A DNA stretch of 64,000 nt from Mycosarcoma maydis (lineage: Eukaryota > Basidiomycota > Ustilaginomycetes > Ustilaginales), in the NCBI RefSeq assembly GCF_000328475.2, contig NC_026491.1:434001-498000 (forward strand). The letters run 5' to 3'. This document shows positions 54,671 through 62,723 of this stretch, in pieces. Made by a program: the position numbers and the translations under genes. The notes under the pieces are model-generated. The model saw only the letters and a program-made list of their open reading frames with translations, did not search any database and had not been told where the DNA came from. How positions within the stretch are numbered: position 1 is the first letter of the stretch; the number at the start of each line of letters is the position of its first letter.

Positions 54671-57283
54671 ATGAACGGCGTCAAGCACGACCAGTCCGGC
54701 GCACCGCCGACTCCGTCCAAGCGTTGGTCATCGGGACTCGCCGAGAATGTCGGAGCAGGCGCTTCGAGCGTGTCTGAAAAGGCGCCTCCTCCCATTCAAG
54801 GTGCACTCGACTCAGCCAAACGCTCTGCAAAGCAAGTGGTCGACTCGGCGTCCTCGATCAACATCAAGTCAGGTTCCATCTCGCACTCGGCATCAGCCGA
54901 ATATCCAGTGCCGCAGTCGCATCCCGAGTCGCAGATCGCAGACTACGTTCTTGTCTTTCAGCATGTCGCGAAAAAGTACGCTGGCGCTTCGGCAAAGGTG
55001 CCCGAATCCGAGAAGGCCAAGATCGCTGCAGAGTATAACGGTCTGATCCAACGCATTCGATCCACCGGTCTTAAAGTCACGAGCAGAGACGGTGCCAAGG
55101 GCTCCGGTCAGATTCTCATCTTTGTCAAGGCCGATGCGCAGCTTTTGCAAAGACTCGCGCTTCAGGAGGCGCTCTCGGATTACTTGCACGGCGTACTCTC
55201 TGTGCACCCTCCACCGCCTCGCTCCTCGAGTCTGCAGACTAACAACCAGACTTCGCCTCTCAACCTGACGCCTGCATCTCGTCTCCGCCTGGTCGACTCG
55301 TTGCTCACGCTTCCGAACCTTGCCAGTCATGCCGTCAAAAATGCCGGTGCACGTGTGCCATCCGGTGCTGGTCTGCGTGTGGGACTTGCCGAGTTTCCGC
55401 ACCTGGTAGACATGAGTGCCATCCATGATCCCCTCTACAATTCGGCATGGGTCAAACGATGGTCACACACTTCTCCCACCAAAGCGTTCTACGGCGTTGG
55501 TCTCCAAGACCTCGACTCAATCCGCGAGCATTTTGGAGAAGACATCGCTCTGTACTTTGGCTTTCTCAACTTCTACTTCCAGGCGCTTGCACCTGCTGCT
55601 CTGCTCGGAGCCTCGTTCTGGCTGCTCGGTCGACCCTTTTCGCCGATCTACTCGCTCGGACTCGTTGCTTGGTCGTGCCTGTTTGTCGAGTTGTGGCGCA
55701 TGAAACAGCGCAAATTGGCTGTACGATGGGGTACACTGGGTGTCGGCCAGGTCGACCGAAGGAGGCACGACTTTGTCGCGCGTACCACGCGCATCGACCC
55801 CGCAACCGACGAGCCCGAGGAGGTGTTCGAATGGTGGCGTCGAGAGTTGAGGGTGATCCTTTCACTGCCCATTGTCGCGTTTTTCGCTTCTGTATTGGCG
55901 GCTACCATGACGCTGATGTTTGTCGTTGAAATCTTTGTCACGCAGCTGTACCACGGTCCGCTCAAGCAGGCTGTGCCGTTCATCCCAACCGCGCTGTTGG
56001 TGGTAGCCGTGCCGCAGATCATGGCGGCTTGGCAGGCTACCGCAGTTGCTATCACCAAATGGGAGAACCACTACAGTGCGAAATCGTACGACTACTCGAT
56101 GACGCTCAAGCGCTTTGCGATGCAAGCTATCACCGCCTATGGAGCACTCACGCTCTCAGCTTACGTGTACATTCCGTTTGGCGAGCTGATCATGGAAACT
56201 ATGGTCCAGCGCGGATTCTTCCAACACTCGATCCAGGAAGCCATCAAACAAGGCAGAATCAGCCCCAAGGGTATCGACTTCCACATCAACCCAGACCGCA
56301 TGCATACGCAGCTGTTTGCGGTTAGCGTCACGAGCCAGTTCGTCAACGCGTTCACCGAGCTTGCTTTGCCCGTACTCATGCGCAAGTTCAACGAGTGGAG
56401 GGAGCAGCGTAGCGAAAAGACAAGCGCATCTAGCACGGGAGCGCCGCAGCGTTCGGGGTCGATTGATTCGTCCGCCTCCTCTTCCGGTGCTGTTACTCCC
56501 ACTTCTGGAAGCAGCAGTGAAGAGCTGGAACAACGCTTTGTCTCGCGCGTCCGCAAAGAACTCCAGCTTCCACCGTACGACCTATTCGGAGACTACGCCG
56601 AAATGGCTACGCAGTTCGGTTACATCACTCTATGGTCTGTGGTCTGGCCTCTGTCGCCCGTAATGGGATTCGTCAACAACTTTTTCGAACTGCGATCAGA
56701 TGCTGCCAAGATCAGCTTGAACAACCGCCGACCCATCCCGGTGCGCTCAGAAACCATCGGAGCATGGCTCGAGACGTTCGGATTTATCGGCTGGCTCAGC
56801 GCGCTCAACAATGCTGCTCTTGTTTATCTCTTCCAGCAGTCCGACGAGGCGCATCTGGAAGGTCATTCCACGTACGAAACACGCATGAGGAGCCATGTGC
56901 ACCCGAGCAACTTTGGCGTCAACACAACCGATGCGCAGTCCGCGCTGAGCTTTTCGCGACTGTTGCCGAAGAGTATCCCCACGGCCGGCCCCACGGGCGC
57001 GATAGTAGCTGGCATACTGGTGGCGTTGTTAGCAGAACACGTTTATGCGGTGATGAGAAGTGGCGTTAGGCATATCCTGGAACGGCTGATTTGGAGGGGC
57101 TCGAACGAGGAGATGATTGTCAGAAGGAGAGAGTGGGTGTTGAGAGTCGAGACGTTGAAGAGTCACTGGGACGGACAGCAGGATGAGGTGGCCGTCGAAA
57201 AGGTCGATCAAGCAGGAGGCTTCTGGAGCAAGGAGAAGGATGTGGGGGCTTCAGCTATCCAGGAACTCGGTAAGACCGAGTGA
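54671..57283 (+). CDS. anoctamin/TMEM16 family protein (Ist2-like, possible Ca2+-activated lipid scramblase)
   Basis: 870 residues from the ATG at 54671 (MNGVKHDQSG). A cytosolic N-terminal domain of about 330 residues begins with a disordered Ser/Pro region. The anoctamin core starts at YGVGLQDLDSIREHFGEDIALYFGFLNFY, followed by about ten hydrophobic helices. The residues corresponding to the five Ca2+ ligands of fungal scramblases appear intact: E563 in VNAFTE, D641 and E644 in GDYAEM, and E673 and D677 in NNFFELRSD. The loop after E563 carries a Ser/Thr/Gly-rich insert of about 55 residues. Fungal relatives (nhTMEM16, afTMEM16) are Ca2+-activated scramblases, whereas yeast Ist2 lost activity and tethers ER to plasma membrane. 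Intact ligands favour the scramblase type. There is no obvious Lys-rich Ist2 tail. Confidence 0.9.
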   Translation: MNGVKHDQSGAPPTPSKRWSSGLAENVGAGASSVSEKAPPPIQGALDSAKRSAKQVVDSASSINIKSGSISHSASAEYPVPQSHPESQIADYVLVFQHVAKKYAGASAKVPESEKAKIAAEYNGLIQRIRSTGLKVTSRDGAKGSGQILIFVKADAQLLQRLALQEALSDYLHGVLSVHPPPPRSSSLQTNNQTSPLNLTPASRLRLVDSLLTLPNLASHAVKNAGARVPSGAGLRVGLAEFPHLVDMSAIHDPLYNSAWVKRWSHTSPTKAFYGVGLQDLDSIREHFGEDIALYFGFLNFYFQALAPAALLGASFWLLGRPFSPIYSLGLVAWSCLFVELWRMKQRKLAVRWGTLGVGQVDRRRHDFVARTTRIDPATDEPEEVFEWWRRELRVILSLPIVAFFASVLAATMTLMFVVEIFVTQLYHGPLKQAVPFIPTALLVVAVPQIMAAWQATAVAITKWENHYSAKSYDYSMTLKRFAMQAITAYGALTLSAYVYIPFGELIMETMVQRGFFQHSIQEAIKQGRISPKGIDFHINPDRMHTQLFAVSVTSQFVNAFTELALPVLMRKFNEWREQRSEKTSASSTGAPQRSGSIDSSASSSGAVTPTSGSSSEELEQRFVSRVRKELQLPPYDLFGDYAEMATQFGYITLWSVVWPLSPVMGFVNNFFELRSDAAKISLNNRRPIPVRSETIGAWLETFGFIGWLSALNNAALVYLFQQSDEAHLEGHSTYETRMRSHVHPSNFGVNTTDAQSALSFSRLLPKSIPTAGPTGAIVAGILVALLAEHVYAVMRSGVRHILERLIWRGSNEEMIVRRREWVLRVETLKSHWDGQQDEVAVEKVDQAGGFWSKEKDVGASAIQELGKTE

Positions 57284-57584
57284 GATGGCCGATGGCCTCA
57301 GCAAGAACATGAGCTGATGGTGAGATGGCCAAAGAGCAAACCAGTCGCATTGCAACGTAGAAAAACATCGAACGAAGATCCACTCATGACTGTGTTTCGA
57401 CCTGGACGTCAGTGTAGACCTGTGTTTCTCTTTTCATGCGAGTGAATTTGGACTGCTCGAAGACTGAAGCAACGGAGGAGGTGTTGAATACTGATACAAG
57501 GTCGTGGGTGGTGTGGTTTGTAGTTAAGTGCAAGTGGGTGTGACAGTGTGGTGGGTATTGACACACGAAAGCGAGGCTGAGGGA
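57284..57584. other. convergent intergenic region
   Basis: 301 bp between the 3' ends of the TMEM16 and LSM4 genes. Nothing notable seen. Confidence 0.8.
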
Positions 57585-58206
57585 TCATTGGCCTCTACCT
57601 CTACCCCTTGCACCTGCATTGGTGCCTCTTGCGCCTCGATCGGCTGTGCCGCCTCTAGCGCCTCTGGTGTATGCACCTCTTGCCCCGTTGGCTGCGCCGG
57701 CTCGATTGGCCGAGTTGGCGCCGCCCGAGACATTTGCCGAGCTACCCGATTGTTGACGCTGTTTCCTCGCCTGTTCTTCGCGTTGCCTGACCTGGTCGAT
57801 TACGGAATCCGCTACTCGGCAGTACTTGATCTGAGTGTCGCATTCAATCAACAAGTCTTCGATCAGTCTGAGTGTGCGCGCGTACGTACTCGCACATGCC
57901 GCAAGATCACTTACCGTGCTACCGCGAATGTAACACTCCTTCTGCTTCCAAAATTGCTCTCCGCTCTACCACGCCGAGCGCCGATAACACAAGAGATGTG
58001 GTTAGTACATGCGATCCTTTCATATCAGCGAGTGCGCAACTGTGAGCAGCAAGAACACTTACAGCACTCGTCTCGTACACCTCTCGCAACGTCAGATTCA
58101 TAAAGTTGTCGCACGCTACCAAGTGTCCGTTGAACGTCGATCCGTTCTTGAGCTCCACGAGCATCGGCTTATTTTGCGCCGCATTGAGAAGCGATAGTGG
58201 CAACAT
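57585..58206 (-). CDS. LSM4: LSM4, subunit of the Lsm2-8 and Lsm1-7 rings
   Basis: Three exons (58206-58063, 57965-57915, 57830-57585) join to 146 residues. Introns are GTAAGT...GGTAG (97 nt) and GTAAGT...CTCAG (84 nt). The protein opens [20 protein letters not shown], then [18 protein letters not shown] (Sm motif 1), then KECYIRGST joined to [14 protein letters not shown] (Sm motif 2 and C-terminal helix), as in Lsm4. The tail is Gly/Ala/Arg/Asn-rich with RG repeats ([16 protein letters not shown]), typical of Lsm4, where such tails promote P-body assembly. The protein binds U6 snRNA in the nucleus and deadenylated mRNA in the cytoplasm. The 51-nt middle exon is confirmed by the continuity of [13 protein letters not shown]. 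Divergent from the Nab2-like gene. Confidence 0.94.
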
Positions 58207-58842
58207 GGTGCGTACAGAGCGCGTGACAGGCAGGATGCGATGGTGCGAGGCCAGGATGCGAGGCGCCACAGATGTGTGCGACTTGTGCGATGCTCAGATT
58301 CGCGCTGCGCTGATCAAGTAAGCGTAGAGAGAAGGAGATAGCCTGGCCGATCAAGCGAGACGTTTCGACTAGCGTGGTGTGATATGCGTCGTTGCGTCGT
58401 TGCCTCGCTGCGTCACTGCGTAGCTGAGATCGATGCTTGTACGTTCAAGTGCGATGGTTGTTAGCAGTCGTGAATCGTGAGTGTGGACGGTCACAGAACC
58501 TTGTTGCGGTCGCTACAGTCGTAAGTGCATTTCTCGCGCGGCCTAACTCCACTCCTTCCAACGCCCCCGATCGTTCCTTCCCTCTTACTCAATCTCCCGA
58601 TCACAATTTTGCCACATCGAGTCGCAAGACACACTCAGCTGTGAGTGAGTCGCGAGTAATAATTAACTAGTTATACAAACTTGGAAGCTCCACACTTGGG
58701 TTACTTTTGTTGTTCTTCATAAGTGGTTTTCAACTCAGCCATTCGTGATTCACGATTAGAAGCTGTGGCTACCCACCGATTCGCCTTGCCTTACTCTTTC
58801 TCACATGTCTCGACGCAATCCTTCTTGATAGCAACGTACACC
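58207..58842. other. divergent promoter region LSM4 / Nab2-like
   Basis: 636 bp with heptamer copies at about 58467 (AGTCGTGAATCGTGAGTG) and 58742 (ATTCGTGATTCACGATT). No gene. The in-frame extension upstream of the Nab2-like start includes this repeat and is treated as leader. Confidence 0.75.
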
Positions 58843-60480
58843 ATGTCGAGTTTTCGCAACATCGACGTGAAAGCACCCCACATCCAGCAGCTGCAGCACG
58901 ACATTCAGCTGCAACTCGCAAGACACAACTATTCTTCCGAAGATGACGCTGTGATGGCCGAGTACATTGTCGTTATGCTCGCGAATCAGAAGACTGCCGA
59001 ACAGATCACTGCGGAAATGCACGAGCTTATCGGTGCAGAGTACACGGCTGCGTTCACCGAATGGATCTGGAATGCGACACAGAGGTATCTCGAGGACCAC
59101 GCGCAAGCACACGCCGATGCGTCGGTAGCATCGTCGACAGCTGCTGCCAAGGCTGGTGCAAGCGACGTCCGGACACGCACGGACAACTCGCGCCAACGGT
59201 GGAGCAGGTCGTCTCCGCCATCGGCAGCATCTCGTGCGCGCGAACACAGCAGAAGCCGCTCTCCAGCGCATTTGAATGAGCGTGATACAAGTGATCACAG
59301 ACGCTCCAGATCTCCGCCACAAAGGCGTGACGACAACCGCCACCACACTTCAAGAGACTACAGTAGTCACGCGGCAACCTCATCCGCAGTACTGGGAACA
59401 GACGAGCAACCTTTTGACGGCGAAGCTCATTGGCGTGCAAGAGCAAAAGAACGTCGCAACAATCCACCACCGCGTGTCCATGGCGGTCCTAAGGAAGCAA
59501 GAATCTTTCACGCTGCATACAACCAAGCGGTGCGGAATGACGCAAATGCGAATAGAGAGCTATTCCCAGACACGAACGCGAATACGGATCACGAACCACC
59601 TCCAGAGTATACACCATGCAGCAGTGTCAGCATCTTTGGTCGTGCAGGAATTCCGGATCCAAGAGCACCAGAGTTTGTTCCTTGTTCGGCACCATCACCA
59701 TTCGCATCAGCACAAGGCGAAGCTGGCAGCACATCTGTATCGACAGCAGCGCCCGATGGGAAAGCAGCCTCGATCTTTGCACGTATCGATCCAATGCTAC
59801 CCAACAACCAACCACTGCCAGCGGCGGCGCTGGAGCCGGAGCCACTTCGAAATCATCCGAGCGAGTTCCCCACCGAGCCAACGAAAACGTCAATGTGCCG
59901 GTGGAACGTGGGATGTACAAACCCGATGTGTGACTACTTGCACGCCTCGCCCGCCAACGCTGGACTCAATGGTGATCCTAACGCGCTCGTTCTGAGTCAT
60001 CAGAAGTGTCTGTTTGGCGCACGGTGTATCAACAAGGACTGCGTCAGGGCTCACGTCAGTCCCGCAGTGACAAAGATCCAGGCTCGTCAAGCTGCGCCAG
60101 TGAGGTTGACGTTGGCCGAAACAGCACGAACAGAAGCAAGTGGTCCAGCAGCACCCGCACAAGTGTCGTTGGACTCGGCGTTGCCCAGTCAAGCATCTTC
60201 TCGACCGTGTCGGTTTGGTGCAGCCTGCACGCGCGCGGACTGCTTCTTCTCGCACCCTGCGCAGCGAGCTTACACGACTGCGTCGAGCACGAGAGATCCT
60301 GCAAGGTTGCGCTGCCGATTCGGATTGGGTTGTACAAAACCCGACTGTCCCTTCACCCATCCACCGGGCCAAAGGGCTAAGGCCGGCGCAACGGCGGATC
60401 GTTTGTCTGCGTTCGCTCAGGTATCAGACGACCACATGCAAGATCATCGTGCAACGCTGGATCAATTCACTGCAGCATGA
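58843..60480 (+). CDS. NAB2: Nab2/ZC3H14-like nuclear poly(A)-binding CCCH zinc-finger protein
   Basis: 545 residues from the ATG at 58843 (MSSFRNIDVKAPHIQQLQ). Residues about 1-95 resemble the helical PWI-like Nab2 N-domain (helices with MAEYIVVMLANQKTAEQI and FTEWIWNATQRYLEDH). An Arg/Ser/Asp-rich central part follows (residues about 125-220). Four CX5CX4CX3H fingers lie at 352-367 (CRWNVGCTNPMCDYLH), 389-404 (CLFGARCINKDCVRAH), 456-471 (CRFGAACTRADCFFSH) and 491-506 (CRFGLGCTKPDCPFTH). This finger spacing is specific to the Nab2/ZC3H14 family, which binds poly(A), limits tail length and supports mRNA export. Yeast Nab2 has seven fingers, so this one is short on fingers or the others are too degenerate to see. 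Confidence 0.88.
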   Translation: MSSFRNIDVKAPHIQQLQHDIQLQLARHNYSSEDDAVMAEYIVVMLANQKTAEQITAEMHELIGAEYTAAFTEWIWNATQRYLEDHAQAHADASVASSTAAAKAGASDVRTRTDNSRQRWSRSSPPSAASRAREHSRSRSPAHLNERDTSDHRRSRSPPQRRDDNRHHTSRDYSSHAATSSAVLGTDEQPFDGEAHWRARAKERRNNPPPRVHGGPKEARIFHAAYNQAVRNDANANRELFPDTNANTDHEPPPEYTPCSSVSIFGRAGIPDPRAPEFVPCSAPSPFASAQGEAGSTSVSTAAPDGKAASIFARIDPMLPNNQPLPAAALEPEPLRNHPSEFPTEPTKTSMCRWNVGCTNPMCDYLHASPANAGLNGDPNALVLSHQKCLFGARCINKDCVRAHVSPAVTKIQARQAAPVRLTLAETARTEASGPAAPAQVSLDSALPSQASSRPCRFGAACTRADCFFSHPAQRAYTTASSTRDPARLRCRFGLGCTKPDCPFTHPPGQRAKAGATADRLSAFAQVSDDHMQDHRATLDQFTAA

Positions 60481-61140
60481 GATACCGTCTTCGGCCTTCT
60501 CGATGCGCGTCATCGTGTGGATTGGTCAAAACGACCATGCCGACGTGGACGGCTCTGCAATGCTGCTACTCCTCTGCGCGGCTCTTGGCGCGCACTGGCA
60601 CGTCGATTTGTCGAACAAGCGTGGCTAGACGGGTCGAGTCGAATCTTATGCAAATGCGCTTCGCTTGTTTGGCACGACGAGACTGTGCTCGGTGTGTGTG
60701 GGCTGAGACCAGGCGAGGTGTGTGGCATGGGCTCTACAGCGCACGTCGTGCGTTCTTCGAGATGACAGATGGACCATGTAGTGCGCATCTTTGCGTCGGG
60801 TCTCGGATCAGGCAGCGTCTTGGTTTTGAACTGGGTATTGCGCAGCGTCGCTGCTGTGTACAGTGCTTACGCGGGGGTGAGAAGAGGTGGCGAAGGCTAA
60901 AGCGAACAAGCAGCTCGATGCGGCGTCACACGGTGGAGTGCGCCAAGACGCAAGCGACAGCTCGTGTATGGTCGGGAGGGTGGAAAAACACCACGGTTCC
61001 GGCTCAGGCTATGAGATGGGAGCACGATAAATGACGAGCATGGAGGGATTTTGAACAAGTACAAGCCAGCAAGCCAGAGAAGCGTGGAAAATACAGCGAG
61101 AAAAGGAGAGAGATGAAAAGAGAACATTTGGCTTACTTGT
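60481..61140. other. convergent intergenic region
   Basis: 660 bp between the Nab2-like and myosin light chain genes. An open frame at 60477-61034 (plus, 185 codons) is Cys/Arg-rich without family features and is probably the Nab2 3' untranslated region. Confidence 0.65.
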
Positions 61141-61740
61141 TTACTCTAGCTCGGGAGGTTCTGACATCTTTACGGCGTCGACGAAAGCGTGGTAATCGAA
61201 AAACTTGGCCGTCTTGTCCATAAATGGACCGGACAGCAACCGATCGATCTCGGACTCGCTCATCTTATCGCCTACGTGAGCGAGCCAAAAGCGCAGCTCG
61301 TCGGCATCGATCTTGCCGACATCCTTCTCGTCAAAACACTCGAATGCGTCGATCAAGACGGATTGATCGTCCAACTCTGCGAGATGTTCGCCAAACATGG
61401 TCAAGAACTGAGTAAAGTTGAGCGAGTGCGACGACGACGATGCAAAGTACGCCTCGAGCGAGTCGGCCGAAGCGTCAATGCCAAGGTTCGAAAGCATCGT
61501 GCAGACGTCGTTGGTAGTGATCAACCCATCCGAGTCGGCATCGATCATGTTGAACGCTTCCTTGAACCCCTGGATCTGTTTCGGAGAGAAGGCGGTATAC
61601 AGCGACGACGATGTTTGACGTGGATGCTTGCTTATCTTGCGCGCCGAAGCCGAAGCCGCGAAAGACGACGACGACGACGGCGTCGAGCCTCGGTTGAGGA
61701 ACGCGGCTGCAGACGACGTAGCGCTGCTTTGAGATGCCAT
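61141..61740 (-). CDS. RLC1: myosin regulatory light chain (EF-hand protein)
   Basis: 199 residues in one exon. A Ser/Ala-rich N-terminal extension of about 50 residues is followed by four EF-hand-like units. The first is FSPKQIQGFKEAFNMIDADSDGLITTNDV, with a full loop D-A-D-S-D-G-L-I-T-T-N-D ending in Asp rather than Glu, as in regulatory light chains. The other loops are degenerate (for example DEKDVGKIDADE). The KEAFNMID sequence and the Ser/Thr-rich RQTSSSLYTAFS just before EF1, where these proteins are phosphorylated, distinguish it from calmodulin and essential light chains. It should bind the neck of type II myosin in the cytokinetic ring. A calmodulin-like protein is the alternative. 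Confidence 0.8.
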   Translation of the reverse strand: MASQSSATSSAAAFLNRGSTPSSSSSFAASASARKISKHPRQTSSSLYTAFSPKQIQGFKEAFNMIDADSDGLITTNDVCTMLSNLGIDASADSLEAYFASSSSHSLNFTQFLTMFGEHLAELDDQSVLIDAFECFDEKDVGKIDADELRFWLAHVGDKMSESEIDRLLSGPFMDKTAKFFDYHAFVDAVKMSEPPELE

Positions 61741-62723
61741 GATGTTATGCTATCTGTGTTGAGCTGCGAACGGTTGCGAGTCAGAATGAGCAGCCGATGC
61801 GCTAAACGAGCAGCCGTGGTGCGTGAGAGCGTTGCACAGAATGGATGGTGGTAGCGCTGGCGATGAGATCGATCATCGACCAAGCGTTGGAATGCTACCA
61901 GTCACAAATCGTCTACCGTGCCAACAGCTGCTGTTGACGCAGCTTCACGCTCACCATGCAGCTATAAGCCGAAATGAGTCTGTGAGTCTGTGAGTGTTGG
62001 TCTCTGTACGCTTGCAAAACTCGCACTCGCACTCACGACTCACGACTCACGACTCACGACTCAGGGGCTACCTCGACTCGCGCACTGCACCGCTGTCGAG
62101 GAGCAACAACACCCCGCCCGCACACAACAATTTTACCGCTGGGCGATGCACGATTCACGATTCACGATTCGTAATTCGTACTTCGTCACGTGCTACTCCA
62201 ATTTTCAAGTTCACGAGGCCTAGTGCGATCTCACAACGGACGGGCGACTTTGTGCTCGTGGCTTGGCAAGCGTGAAGGTGCATTCACGATTCGTGATTTT
62301 GGCGTGTGGGGTCGCGTCTTTCATGATTAACTTCTTCTGTAATTCAGCACGCAGTCTCGTGAGTCTACGATTTCAGTCGCGAGTGGTGAGTGTGAGAGAA
62401 AGAAAAGTGTTTGTGTGTGTGTTTTTGGTGAGAGCAGCGAACCACGAAACCACGACTCACGACTTGTGCTTTCGTCGACGGTTTGCTTTTTGCTGGTTGA
62501 TCAGCACCACATCGACCCGTCCGACAGGCATTGGCATCAGCCATCTCAGGCGAATCTCGACCAGATCTCACGACGACCTCACGTCATTGAAAGCACGTAC
62601 GAAGCGCTGCTGCCGAGCGAGCCGCTCTGACCCACCGCTTTCATTTCTCTGGACGTGGGAAACCGCTCTTCTCTGCAGCTTGTTTCGTTTTCCACGTCGC
62701 TCGCAGCAGCCACCACGGCAGCC
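61741..62723. other. divergent promoter region with GACTCAC array
   Basis: 983 bp upstream of both neighbours. It holds a perfect ACTCACG array at 62031-62063, ATTCACGATTCACGATTCG at about 62153, and further copies at 62283 and 62455. No gene is supported. Confidence 0.75.
62031..62063. repeat. tandem heptamer array (ACTCACG)n, 4.7 copies
   Basis: Head-to-tail ACTCACG, differing from the 2048-2156 unit ATTCACG by one base (C for T). Confidence 0.95.
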
